NCBI RefSeq assembly: GCF_921293095.1
Contig: NC_060251.1
Span: forward strand, 65,303,585 to 65,367,584
Source of the DNA: Ischnura elegans
Taxonomy: Eukaryota; Arthropoda; Insecta; Odonata; Coenagrionidae
DNA length: 64,000 nt
Reading direction: 5' to 3'
Shown: one piece after another, positions 22,701-33,736 of the stretch
How positions within the stretch are numbered: the first letter of the stretch is position 1
How the letters are laid out: each line of letters opens with the position of its first letter
Program-made: the position numbers and the translations under genes
Notes under the pieces: generated by a model
Databases searched by the model: none
What the model was told of the DNA's origin: nothing
Seen by the model: only the letters and a program-made list of their open reading frames with translations

Positions 22701-25700
22701 AGTTTCACTGCATGAAAATGTATTGAACCCAGCTAAAAAAAGAATACGTTATACCTATGGGAAAAGCTGAAATCGGGGATATTCTCATCCGTAACTGGAG
22801 AAAAATGGTTTGAAACCTTTAGGAGGGAAAATCAAAAAAATGAAAGGTTTAACTGATGGAATGATTCACATGAAAAAATTAATGTTTAGCCAATATTTGA
22901 ACCTCGAAAAAGTCTGCATTAAAATTGGAGGGGGAATTAAGACCCAGATGGTGATATTGGTAATATTGCCACCAGAAAGGTAACCTTTGTATTTAAAACA
23001 GACAAATGAATCTGAGAAAATTAATGCTGAGTTTTCATCATTCAGAGGAAGCATTGGAGACAAACATCCCTACAAATATAATGAAAGCAATCAGAACCAG
23101 CTTATTGTTATGCTTTAGTGGTTGGCACGTAGCAATTTTGAATGTTTTTAGCTCTAAAAATGAGGCTTGCATGCAAATGGAAATGAGGATTGCATGAACA
23201 AGTTTTCCAGTGGCAATCGGTGTTACCTTTATCTGTGGAACATTCATCACGACTTCCACCTCCAAGAAATCTCCACTGCAGGTAAGTCCCATCCTCCAGT
23301 CTGTGTCAAATTTTGAGTGGTCGTACATGTTGGCATTATATGTTGTGAACGAGCCGGACCAAGTCACAGAATTTGGGTCCTAAGAAGGTGATTAAGAAAA
23401 AGACATTAGTCCCTTTTAGATGGTTTCAATTGCATTGTTGCTGGTCCCCCGAGGGAAATTCTGGGTCCTTGAGAAATCTTCATGTAGTCCGCAGTCTCCC
23501 CTTCCATCCACTAAAATTAACTTTTACCGCCAACTTGTCTAAATTATTTTATTCCTCATTCAACTGTAGCTCATACACATCAGAAGAGGAAATAGCTCAT
23601 TAGAGGATTGTTTTTTGAGAGTTTAAAGAAAAGGCTAGTGATGAGTCTGATGTGTAATGTAGCACTTTATGGTGCAGAAACATGGAAACTTAGGAAGGAC
23701 GACGAGAGAAGCCTGGAGGCGTTTGAGTTGTGGGTGTGGAGAAGAATAGAGGAGATGAATTGGACGGGTAGAAAGAGGAACGATGAAGTGTTAGACATGG
23801 TGGGTTGGGAGAGGCAGCCTGTAGATGAGATATGGAGGAGACAGAAGGTATGGATGGAGTGAATACTGAGTGGGGAGGGGATTTTGACAACAGTGTTAGA
23901 GTTTGGAATTTTGGCTAAACGAGGTAGATGAAGGAAGAGAATAGGACTTTTAGATATAATGAAAGGGTGTGGGCCTTATTGTGAATTGAAGAGGGAATCC
24001 TGTGAAGGGAGGGGTTACTGCCATAATACTTAGTAAATACTACACGTATACTTACCTTAATTGGTAGAATACTTAACTAAATTCTACAGTAGCTGGCTCA
24101 AGATTGTGGAATATTATTGTCAATATACTGGTAGAAATAAAGTTATTTCTTTTATATTTTCCTCTAAAGAAATCAACTGATTTCAATGCTAGAGCAGCAT
24201 TATTGAAGCTAAATGCTTCACATTTAGCAATAGCATTTTAATCGGTCATTGTTTGGTCTTTAATTTCTGTGGAAAATTACCAAAACTTTCTATTTTACTC
24301 TCAAATTAGAAATCTACCTCTCAAAGTATGCTAATTAATGTTAACTCAGAGAAAAATCTTTGGTAACAATATAATTTAAACTATGACAAAAAGGTTGTAT
24401 ACTATCAGAGGACTTTGATCTTTGCCTCCGGCCCAATAGCCTCTGTGAACCTGGATGGGGCTGCCTGAGTATTTCACCACCCTGTTATAGCATCAATGAG
24501 TTAGTTGTAACGGCATATTATTTATTTAGGGGGTGGGGGATGGAGGGGTCAGTCACTTTCCGTGGTTCCTTGGTGATATGCAATACATCTCAACAATAGC
24601 GTGTTTGAGGTCAGAAAGATAGATAAATGGCATTTAGATATTCATCAGTTATTTTTAAACATTCTTTGTTAAGCTGGTGAAATAAAAATTTCACAGGGAG
24701 AAACCTTAAAAATTACTTTCTTTCCAATTTTTCCAGAAATTCTAGGGGGAGGATGGGATGGCCGCCACCCTCCCTCCCTCAATCCTACACTGCCCATAGA
24801 CGTATGGGGGCAAAGCGTTTTTTCACGTTTGAACCGTACGTACCACGTGGTGCGGGTGTTTATCAACTACTGGTCTTGCGTAGTTGTGCGTCAGTAGAGA
24901 CCTTTAGCTACTGTCCACTTACTTATGCTTATCGTGAGAAGAAATCGGGTTTTTATTATTACGGGCTTCTATTATTAATTATTATTAAATATAGATACGT
25001 GATCTCAATTGCCGCTCACATCATGAGAAAGGTCGGTCGCCCTTTTTTTAAAAAATCCCTCATGGTTGCAATTTATAACCGATACAGAGGCGTATGTATT
25101 AAACGGCTGCAATGGCGTGATAGATCCTCGCATTATTTAGATAGCCGGAATTGCAAAAGTAATTCCTTTTCCACTGCTATGATGGCCTTTCATGTAACCA
25201 GTCAGATGAAAAAGGAAATTGATTATGTTCTTTCGAAAGGCTTTGGCGCATTTGGATCGAGGTGAGAAAGTTTTTTTTTCTCAGCCATCGTATCTCCTGG
25301 AGCTCTTGGGCTATGTTACTCGTGATTAATTTTCGTTTTGCGTCGCTCTTCCTCCGAGAAGCATAGGCGTTTTGATAACGTCTCTTATCTTTCATTTTCT
25401 CCTTCTCATTCGATAAATAAAAAATCATAACATTTATCAGTGTCTTTAGCGAATTTGTGTTGTCATGACATTGGCAACGGGAACCAAGGGCGGGACAGCG
25501 AAGGTTACGCTCCTGATGGCCGGGAACCAAGTCAGTGACTTTTACGCCCGTGCGTCTCAGGAGAGGATAGACCATGGCCTCCTTTAATACTATACTTTAA
25601 TACTAGTATTAAAGCTGGCCATGGATAGACTAAGGAAGGAAAAAAAAAAGAATAGGAGGTGCCGCCGATGAGAGCCCGACGATGCCTCCAGGAAGAGGAT

Positions 25701-28700
25701 TGTGGGATGGGAGGTAGGGGATTGGGACAAACCCGCGTTGCCATGGGGACAACGGGGCCCACTACTAGCGAAACCATTACTTAATTTACTATCAAAATTG
25801 GTAGATTTTTCTATGAGGAGAAAAATCCTGAGGGGAATCTTGCTATCCAATGTATTATCATGAAAGTTGGAATTCACTGCATTGGATTTTTTGTACAGGT
25901 AGGTAACCAAAAGTAATCGCTATTTATGTATGGAGAATAAATGAGAGACGTTCAGCCGTAACGCAAGAAAAAGATTAATAACACTTTTCACTGGACGAGT
26001 TCGTGTATTCATATAAAGAAGAGCGAGCAGCGATGAAATAAATACGTCAACCTCATAAATTTCACTTGTGTAACGGAAGATTAGACGAGTGGAAGTTAAG
26101 CAGTTGGCGGGGGTCATTTGTCGTTAATATCCTTGTTCAATTTCTCTACCTAAAGGCCGTTTTACACGGAGCACGGAATTGCGCAGGTTAGAGCTGCATT
26201 AATTTCTAAAATGGCGTGGAATTGCGCGAATGCATGAACGAAATTAGAACAGGGGCTATTTTGCCGTCTCGCATCCACGCATTCTCGCATGTGTTCTAGC
26301 AGTTCATCGCTTTACACGACGCAATTTTGATTGCGCCTTCGCACGTATGTCAGATTGCGCAAGAGATTGTCAATAGGAAGATCATTTCTAGATGACCCTC
26401 TCTTCCCAAAAGAATTGGGAGATTTTATTTTCTCAAAATTCACACATTCTGTAATTACCCTTGGTGGCAGTTCTTACCTGAGCCGAAATGGTATTGGCCG
26501 CATCAGGCATTGTTTTAGGGTCGTAACCATAATTTTGCATGTACCAACTGATGTAGTGAACAACTTGATCCGTGTAGCGGAACATCATGTCATGATACTG
26601 GGAGGCACAGTCTCTGAAAATGGAAGAGTTATTTTGGCAGCAAAACAATTTCATTCAATGGAGTAGTGTTACTTAACCCATGAATGAAAAAATATTCATC
26701 ACCGCTCTTCAATAACTCAAGAAATACTTTGACCATAAACTTAGATATTGCACATACTTGTGAGCAAGTAAATATGCTATTTAGATGTAAAATGTTAGAT
26801 ATATATCTTATAAATTAGGTATTCATCCTTGCGCAATTGTTTGACGCAGATAAATAAATGTGTGCCATGAATAAAACACAGTAGCGGATACGGAGAAAAC
26901 TCAAGGGGGGGTATCTTGTGTTACCTTTACTTTTATCGTAATAAAACATAATCAAGTCATATGCAGAACTTCAGAAATTTTTAATTATAGTGATTATACA
27001 CATATTAAAGACCATGCCATCATTTGATATAAAAAATTTACAATTGTGGTTATGCTATTTTTGGCAATACGGGTGGTCCCGCAAAGGGGGGGCGCGCGCC
27101 CCCTGCGCCCCCATCCGTATCCGCCACTGATAAAACAGCGTATTAGGTTCTGTTGAATACCACAAATATCTATCCGCATTCTTAAAAAAACGTCGCTACT
27201 CGTATTTTGGACAAAAATAAAAAAAATTAAACCGCATAGAGTAATTTATCCTCGTTCTGTAAAGATTTTTAGTCACGTTTAGATCGCCCAGAAAATTTGT
27301 TTTCGGAAATGTTGAGAATAATGAAAAAAATTAAGATTTGAAAGGAAAATACATCGGGTGAAATACGGTAAAGAATGAATATGACGTTATCTGTTCATAT
27401 GAATTGCAAAGGAATCGATTTTTTAGGGATTAATTTGCAAAATTAGTAAAGAAAAAATGCATATCACAGCTAGAATATGAATATTACTTTGACAAAGGAT
27501 TTATATAAGTGTTATCAAAGCGTGAGTGTAAAAATGAAAATAATTACGTACATTAAAATTAATAAAAAATAGAGATGCACTAAAAAGTACCTATAATGCA
27601 ATGCGTGGAGAGTATTTTTAATGATGCTTCCTCCTGGAGAGTAATCTTTAATACAAGCAGGCTCATAGCCTGAGGAGGGTCTTCGAGGGCTTCAGCCCCC
27701 CCGCGAAAGTATTGCCCTTGTAGCGACTGCCCGCCATACATCCTCTTAGAAAATAACTAGTCCTGGGGACTAATCCTATGACTTTTTCCAATCTATCGGA
27801 AGATTTTGACTGAAAAAAATCCTCTCAAAATCGCATAATGTTAACTATTACCGTCAGTGCCCTGAAGTAAAAACATTTTTTCGATTTATACATCAGCCGC
27901 CTTCGTAGACCAAGATATAGTGACTATAGCCGTATCGTAAATTTCAGTATTATTCAAAGGAAATTTATAGTTATTTAATGAAATTTATGATTTTCTGTTG
28001 CGTAGAAATTGACAATTACCGATTACGGCAACCCACATGCCACCCAAACACCCCCGGAAGCAAATTTCTGGCTCGAAGCCCTCGTACAAGTAACCGGCAA
28101 CTAGTGAGAAACTGGTTCGAAAGTCTCCTTTTTTACTACTTCTTCTTTTATTTGTAAATTTGAATCATTAGAATAAATTACCAAAAAAACTGATTAAAAT
28201 CTGAAGAGTTCACTGGTATAAAACTGGAGAAAGACCTGCCGCAAGGGGTTGGGGTAAGGAGAGGCAGGCTCAGGGGCCGAAGCCTAAACGTAAGAACGTG
28301 CACGGGTGTAAAATGCGTAGCAGGAGTTTACTTCTATGCTCACTTTAACTTCGGGCCGGTCCTGAGAAAGAAACATTCTTATTAATCACCTATTGATGAA
28401 AACTAATGTGTGAAGTGAATATATCACCTTTTTCTCTGGTCAACAGTAAAAAATGAACAGCGGCTAATGCAAAACTTCAACCAGCGTTTACTAATGCTCA
28501 CTGGTGTCTGACGAAAATTGACCCAAATCTGACGCATTTGACGGCTTATACTTTTCAGGTTTAAGTCATTATACTAGCCCTCTCTAGCTCTTTCTTTTGT
28601 TATGGCTGCTAACTCTATGTCGTTGGTGGTATGACTTTACCTTTATCACTCATGGTCACTTTAGCTAGCTTATGTACACATTTTTGATGCATTTTCAATG

Positions 28701-31243
28701 ACTAAAGTTACTGCTTTACTGTATTTACAACCCGAAGGTTGGATGTGATTGGTGAGGGAAGAGATCGCCACGGCTAAAAGGCGTTTGAATTTTCACTCAT
28801 CCATGGTAGGGAGATAAATTCCATTCCCTATGCTACCTCACTTAACGAGGATTTTAAGTGCGAGGTCGTCCGAAGGCTTTACCCTGGATTTGAACCTGGA
28901 CCCTCCGGCCAGATCCCAACCGCTGAGCCCAATAGGCTAGCACACTCCTCTCTTCCAGATTTACACGAGTAAAACTTTAGCATTTAGCTCATCAATTTTT
29001 TTTACCTAGGGCTGATTTGTTTTTCTGTTTCATCCTTCATTTTTGCTAGCCTTTCATGAGCAGCACCTGCCAACAAAGTGAAGGTAAACGATTAAACGAC
29101 TTAAAGAAATAATGACTTATATTTACCAATGCACGAATTTTTGCATTTCATTTTAGTCCCTCCTATCTTCAAATGTTCAAAACGGGATATCGTCATGTTG
29201 TCTCGAATTCGGACTGAGAGAAATTTATGTTATCTGCTTGAAAAGATGCAGCGCAAACATTTCGTACCGACATATTCAGCCAAATTCAGCTCTAATTTGC
29301 GGTAGTATTTTACATTCACTGTGGTGACTGAGGGCTTTGCCACAACTTTAGGAAGATGCTGTCGAGGAAAAAGTGTCAGTATCATGAATATTTTGAGGTC
29401 GTAATTTTATAATAAAATAAATTTACTAAAAAGAAAAGGACATTTAAAACTCAAAGGGAAGCTGCCCGATTCGTCGAAAACTGCTACGAGTGAGCAGGGA
29501 GCGTTCACAGCTTTCACTCAAATTTGGCTGGTAGTCGTTAGAGACTCGGAGGATACGAGCTAGGCGTAAGCCTGAATCACATGACTATTTTTTCCAGCTC
29601 CAGCGATGGCGTAAAAAAACGACCGTTTCTCGCGATCATTTTCCGCGATGGCTCGAGGGATGGGATTTCCATACCTTTTTCCATCACTCGACTCGTTCCT
29701 TTTTTCGCCGCTGAAGCCATCGCTAGCACCATCATTCAGCTAATCAGAACACACGGCTGCTAACAGGGATTATGACGCCACGCCTGGCTTTTGATTGGAT
29801 GACAGTTGTAATTACGGAAAGTGACAGAAAAAGCGAAGGAAAAAAGGACGGCGGGAATGACCATGTGAATCAGAAAATTATGGATGGAGCGATCTCTCTT
29901 CCGGTTCTAGAAAACTTATCGCTTGTGCTATAATTCTCAGGGACGGAAAAAATGATCGCGTGTTTCAGGCTTCAGATTCCTTGAGGTATTAATTACGGAT
30001 ATTTTTCCGAGCGACTCGGAACATCGACTTGGAACCTACCCTGTTACCTACTGGTCCAAAAAGAACGATAAAATAAGAGAGATATTTCATATTTTATCAA
30101 CATTAAACCATTGATAGTGGCGCAAAAAAGGGTTATCAGGGTTATGACGCGATCGTATAGGAAAAGCCACTCATTTCCTCTTTTCAAAGAATTAGATATC
30201 CTCCCATTAACGCATTTATTCATTTATAAAGTCCTTAGAGTTTTCTATAACCGTAGTGGTGAAAAGGCCAGACCACAAACTTATGATATCAGATCTTGGA
30301 GAAACTTCCATATACCTAGGCCGACGACTGAAATTTATCGACAGTCATACAATTACTTAGGGCCTAAATTGTTTAGTATGTTACCGAGTAATGTAGCAAA
30401 CTCGGAAAAAAGATGGGGATTTGCATCCGCTGTAAAAAAAATGGCTTATGAGGTGTGAGGAAGTAGAGTTTCTACTAAGAAAGGTGGCTTAAAAAGTTTA
30501 CAATAAAAGGTATATTGTATATTCTATGTATTTAATTATGCGTTTATATAAGAAAAATAGTTATCCTTGTGCAAATATTTGAAATACCATATTGTAATAA
30601 TGAATGCAATCGGCATGAGAACAAAAAACTGAATGCAAAGAAATTTTACTTCTAATGTGTGCTAGCACCAGATCTATGTAAAAAGTTTAAGATGGTAGCC
30701 CCATAACTATACAATCCTCTCGGAAGGAGCGCGTGACGTCACCAACTGATCAGTGAAAGGATTACGGCCTTCGATTTTTCAACGCGAACAGCTCGAGAAG
30801 TCGGCGACGAATAGAAATACGGATCTCGTTATTTTTTAAATCAATCACAACCGATAGAATTGCCAAATTAATGATGAAACTCATTGCTAACCAACCTCAT
30901 TCCATTTTTCGTTATCTATCAGCTTGATTGGTTAATCAGTTTATTGGATTCTTGTGATAAAATTAAATTAGTTAAAGGAGACTCTTAAATTTAGAAAATA
31001 TCAATTTTTTATTATAAATTTTTCAATCAATTTCAATTATGGATAGCGTGTGGTAGTAACTTATACATGCACTGCGTCCTTATTAGTGCTTATTAGCAGT
31101 ACCATGAAATGTAATCTACAAAACCTCGATATATGCTCAAAAGGTGTTACGATTGAATAGATAGTATCATAAAACTTGCCTTTGACCAAGCTGCTTGAAG
31201 TGAAGCAGATCAGGCCCAGCAGGACCAATGCCTTGAAATTCAT
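19756..31243 (-). CDS. Secreted group 7 allergen-like (BPI/SMP-type) lipid-binding protein
   Basis: Five exons join in phase: 31180-31243 (ATG and signal peptide NFKALVLLGLICFTSSSLVK), 26478-26611, 23227-23379, 20008-20159 and 19756-19924 (TAA), about 223 residues. Der p 7 has 215. After the signal peptide an amphipathic helix leads to YGYDPKTMPD, which parallels the DPMKVPD of mite group 7 allergens. Beta-rich segments follow (WRMGLTCSGDFLEVEVVM, DDYSFHIKYTVSYSDMTVYD), then a C-terminal helix pair (YYDPVISWTFSSIESILG, YNNEYQHIVTNAL). This is one half of a BPI-like lipid-binding fold; ligand and role are unknown. Exon 1 may use a GC donor (AAAG|GCAAGT) with acceptor AGAG|AC, or a weak GT four bases on with CAG|AGAC; both stay in frame. 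Introns hold a hAT MITE, a SINE, LINE tails and a Penelope element. No internal stops. Takeout/JHBP is the alternative family. Confidence 0.72.
20379..21886 (+). mobile_element. Penelope-like element with inverted terminal repeats
   Basis: The body encodes a Penelope-type reverse transcriptase (GLAMGSPLSPLLADMYM, then FNFLDLKVTKVNNHLEFSVF) followed by a GIY-YIG endonuclease region (RSGVYRLKCECNMLYV, HLLDNNHQSDFDFEV). The ends are inverted copies of about 55 bp (20379-20433 and 21832-21886), starting AACATTAAAAAGAAGAACTT. Just inside the right end is CCTGATGATGACGTGTAACG, a motif common at Penelope 3' ends. It is 5'-truncated within the RT and carries a few breaks. It lies in the third intron of the allergen-like gene, in the opposite orientation. 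Confidence 0.88.
21887..23226. other. Intron of the allergen-like gene, no feature recognised
   Basis: The plus strand is purine-rich between about 22000 and 22900 (runs of GGGGAGAAGG and GGAAATG). Short frames here have no recognisable content. Confidence 0.4.
23605..24160 (+). mobile_element. LINE 3' tail (copy 1 of 3)
   Basis: The frame 23608-23862 reads VALYGAETWKLRKDDER, FELWVWRRIEEMNWTGR and RNDEVLDMVGWERQ, the conserved C-terminal stretch after the RT of a widespread arthropod LINE. Beyond the stop at 23862, further frames give IGLLDIMKGCGPYCELKR, also part of this tail. Related tails lie at 51600-51840 and 54540-54700. Fragment only, in the second intron of the allergen-like gene. 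Confidence 0.75.
24161..26151. other. Intron of the allergen-like gene with unassigned GC-richer repeat-like DNA
   Basis: Between 24740 and 25780 the DNA is richer in GC and has several medium frames with no recognisable domain. An 18-bp perfect palindrome TTTAATACTAGTATTAAA lies near 25596-25613 inside a wider imperfect inverted repeat (GGCC...GGCCATGG). Probably old repeats; nothing can be named. Confidence 0.35.
26152..26361 (-). mobile_element. MITE, GGCCGTTTTACAC family (copy A, one end missing)
   Basis: It starts AAAGGCCGTTTTACACGG and carries the subterminal GCGCAGGTTAGAGCTGCATT and internal block CTATTTTGCCGTCTCGCATC of the family, in the orientation opposite to copies at 48906, 59732 and 59973. 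The other terminus is missing. Confidence 0.75.
26879..27129. mobile_element. hAT-type MITE, 251 bp, exact 8-bp target duplication
   Basis: Ends CAGTAGCGGATACGGA and, inverted, CAGTGGCGGATACGGA match at 15 of 16 positions. ATAAAACA flanks it exactly at 26871-26878 and 27130-27137. No coding capacity. It lies in the first intron of the allergen-like gene. Confidence 0.88.
27140..28715. other. Intron of the allergen-like gene, AT-rich, no feature recognised
   Basis: No domain-bearing frame. GAGGGCTTCAGCCCCCCC near 27686 and GGGCCGAAGCC near 28274 look like pieces of DNA-transposon ends, but no paired terminus was found. Confidence 0.35.
28720..28952 (-). mobile_element. tRNA-derived SINE
   Basis: On the minus strand a pol III A box TAGCCTATTGG (complement 28929-28939) is followed 33 bases on by a B box GGTTCAAATCC (complement 28886-28896), the spacing seen in tRNA genes. 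The cloverleaf is not preserved. The downstream body extends left to about 28720, judged from composition. It is in the first intron of the allergen-like gene. Confidence 0.65.
29568..29972. mobile_element. Non-autonomous DNA transposon with about 28-bp inverted ends
   Basis: The left end AAGCCTGAATCACATGAC and the inverted right end AAGCCTGAAACACGCGATC agree at most positions, both followed by ATTTTTTCC. The 405-bp interior is GC-richer than its surroundings and has no transposase. No clear target duplication, so the superfamily is open. Confidence 0.6.
30096..30600 (+). mobile_element. LINE C-terminal fragment
   Basis: Frame 30111-30458 reads VAQKRVIRVMTRSYRKSHSF, PLFKELDILPLTHLFIYKV and RQSYNYLGPKLFSMLPS, the region after the RT in CR1/Jockey-type LINEs, where the RVITRSxRxSHSxPLF motif is common. 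The frame is intact to its stop, so the copy may be fairly young. 5'-truncated; it lies in the first intron of the allergen-like gene. Confidence 0.78.
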
Positions 31244-31838
31244 TTTATACTCTTGTTCTCGTCACTAAAGAGGGCTGTTGACGACTGATGAACACCAAGA
31301 AAATTCGATTGCAAACATCAATTCGATTAGATCACATTTATCAAATAGTGATAAATGCCACTCCTTTTGTCCCATAACACTTTATCTCCAACAGAAATAA
31401 GATATTAAAAAAGATTCGGTACGGATGGAAGACTTGGAGCTAATTGTACTTCCATTGCGAACCAAATTTTGCGAATTAATCGCAGAACAGTGAAATTAAT
31501 TAAGGTATTAGCTGAAGATATATGTCCAGTTCCTCTGCGGAGCTGTAATCTGACATTGAGATCCAGTTCAATTAACCGATAAGATACTGCGAGAATTAAG
31601 GTTATTAGGCTACTCTTTTTGATGTGAAAATTTTATAGCTGTCTTTATCAGAAATGATGGTACGATCATTAAGGAACACATGCTATGATAAAGAATTTAA
31701 GCGATTTTTCCTAGATTATTCAATTTACTAACACAGCTGCGCAACAGTACAGAATTTAATTATTTAGAATTCGGAATTAATTTGTGGAAAAATATTCTGT
31801 CTCGTATTCTTTTCGATGCAATACACTGGATACGAATC
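31244..31838. promoter_or_regulatory. Upstream region of the allergen-like gene
   Basis: This AT-rich stretch precedes the signal-peptide exon of the minus-strand gene. TATAAAATG overlaps the ATG itself, too close to be a TATA box for that start. Nothing else recognisable. Confidence 0.3.
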
Positions 31839-31850
31839 GCATCTTGTTTT

Positions 31851-32080
31851 CTTCGTTAAAACGTTCTCGGGTACTCGTCATGTTAAATAAAAACTTTTGG
31901 GCTATGTCGCCGCGTCAAATTTTTGGGTGGCCCCAACGTTTCCCGACCGATGCTGGTCGCTTTAGAAATTCCCTTGCGAAAGAGATTCCCCTGAGAAAGC
32001 GACCGGCATAGGTCGAGAAACGTTGGGGCCACCCAAAAATTGACGCGGCGACATAGCCCAAAAGTTTTTATGTAACATGA
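31851..32080. mobile_element. Foldback (long inverted repeat) MITE with 11-bp target duplication
   Basis: Two arms of about 87 bp (31876-31963 and 31996-32082) are inverted copies with few mismatches, containing TTTTGGGCTATGTCGCCGCG and GGCCCCAACGTTTCCCGACC. The element starts CTTCGTTAAAAC as the short copy at 476 does. An 11-bp direct repeat CGCATCTTGTT stands at 31839-31849 and 32081-32091. Long inverted arms with a 9-11 bp duplication are the pattern of Mutator-like (MULE) elements. No coding sequence. Confidence 0.75.
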
Positions 32081-32091
32081 CGCATCTTGTT

Positions 32092-32750
32092 AATTTTACA
32101 ATTCTCGCTCGCTATGTGCGCAGTGCTTAATTTCGGCTGAAACAGTGTTCCGGTACCTCTCAGGGGTGTGGGTCATTATTAGGGTCGGGTCAAAAAATCC
32201 ATTGTTTTTTAAAATATTTGATCGGACATGATTCCTCATTGTAACTTTTATTACAAGTTTATTAAGGTCTGAAGTAATAGGGAGCGTTATATTTGAAAAT
32301 CGTATGGATTAAATGAGTGGGTATGCGTTCCGGTACCTTAAATTTTAGAAATTAAGATCCACTTGTGTCCACAGTGGTGGATTAGTGCGGGGTGCATCCG
32401 CTCCTTCCACTAATTTAGTGTTTTCTGGAAAGATATTAACCGATTTGCGAAAATTTAGGTTGAATTTGGAGATAAACCCCTGTAGAGAAAAACTGTCATT
32501 ATGCCCGTTTTAGCTATAAAGTATGATGAATTTCGAAATTCGAGATTATATTGACGAAGTTTATAGTCTATTGAAAGAATTTTATGATTTTACGATTGTA
32601 TATATGACTGATTTTCGGGATCGCGGATGCCCCCGCACTAATTTAGTGTTTTCTGGAAAGATTGAAAAGATTTTCATCTTTATAAATTTGATAGTTGATC
32701 GTAACATGAAATAATACAGGAAATACTTTCTCCCGTCAATGACTAGTGAA
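32092..32750. other. Repeat-rich intergenic DNA
   Basis: A 26-bp block ACTAATTTAGTGTTTTCTGG plus AAAGAT occurs at 32409-32434 and again at 32637-32662. GTTCCGGTACCT also occurs twice (near 32150 and 32330). CAGTGGTGGATTAGTGCGGG near 32372 resembles a hAT end, but no partner was found. Confidence 0.35.
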
Positions 32751-32755
32751 AGTCC

Positions 32756-33080
32756 AGCCCTGTCACAGTGCAGTTTGAGCCATAGTACAGTTCCAGTCAT
32801 GCTATCTAGCCCTGTCACAGTAGAGTTTGAGCCATAGTACAGTTCCAGTCATGTTACCCAGCCCAGTCACAGTCCAGTTTGAGCCATAGTACAGCTCCAG
32901 TCATGTTACCCAGCCCAGTCACAGTGCAGCCTGAGCTCTAGCACAGTTCCAGCACAGTGATTCAGCTCTGTTACAGTACAGTTCTTCTCAAATTCTAGCT
33001 GCCATAGTACAGTCTAGTACAGAAAAGTGTACTGTGACTGTGCTAAACACAGAGTTTAGTCCGGTTACAGTGCAGATTTA
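32756..33080. repeat. Tandem satellite, 52-bp unit, about 5-6 copies
   Basis: The block AGCCC(T/A)GTCACAG recurs at 32756, 32808, 32860, 32912 and, diverged, 32964, always 52 bp apart. Each unit also contains TTTGAGCCATAGTACAGTTC. Within it a shorter CAGT/ACAGT theme repeats. Copies decay towards the right, ending near 33080. Confidence 0.9.
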
Positions 33081-33109
33081 GTGCAGTCACAGCGCAGATT
33101 TTTTTGTAT

Positions 33110-33672
33110 GGGTAGGGTGTCTCTCAAATGAAATATTTTATTTCACCGGCTTAGCGATCAATGTTTAAAAATAATTGATGGGTATATAAAAACCACTTGT
33201 TTTCGCATAAGTATCAACCCTCAGACACAATTGCGCTGAGCGATATTTATGACCACTAAGGCGCCGCCATCCTTCCCTCAAACTAGGGCCTTATCCGCGC
33301 CTTTGTGTGCATTGTGTAATAGGGTTGGCCGAGAAATGACTTTTTTTCAGGATCCTGCGCGTGAAAGTTGCCAACATATATCAGGGTCTTCTGATCCGAA
33401 ATTTTTTCAAAATTGGATGTCAGCAACCTCTAAATTTACGATTCATTATGGGAATTATTTCCCTCCAGAGGGTCATTTGTATTCATCATGCTTTATTGCT
33501 ACAACGGGCTTAGTTAAATAGAGTGTTTTTCGATTGATTCTTGCCTCCAGATTCAGCCTGAATATCCGATTTTGAAAAAAATTCGGATGTGAGACCCTGA
33601 TATAAAGTGGCAACTTCCTCACACAGGGAAAATTTGATCCTGAAAAAATTCATTTTTCGGCCCACCCTATTG
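33110..33672. other. Possible DNA-transposon remnant with an orphan frame
   Basis: TAGGGTG at the left and CACCCTA at the right (GGGCCGAAAAATG inverted) could be the two ends of an element. A frame at 33249-33521 (FTIHYGNYFPPEGHLYSSCF) has no recognised domain. The left end matches weakly, so this is only a suggestion. Confidence 0.25.
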
Positions 33673-33736
33673 TATGCGTCTGGATCTCTGATGAATCTTT
33701 GTCAATGTTTGATGCGTTTTGATGAATATCCGTGCA

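Noticed and set aside
24753-25910. Several medium frames on both strands
   Set aside because: Composition-driven overlap within an intron of the allergen-like gene; no motif, splice logic or strand consistency.
31061-31243. Single-exon 60-residue secreted peptide
   Set aside because: The open frame after the signal peptide reads through a splice donor; joining at 31180 to the exon at 26611 gives a family-consistent protein instead.
32756-33080. CRISPR-like regular repeats
   Set aside because: The 52-bp units are contiguous tandem copies without unique spacers, in a eukaryotic context.
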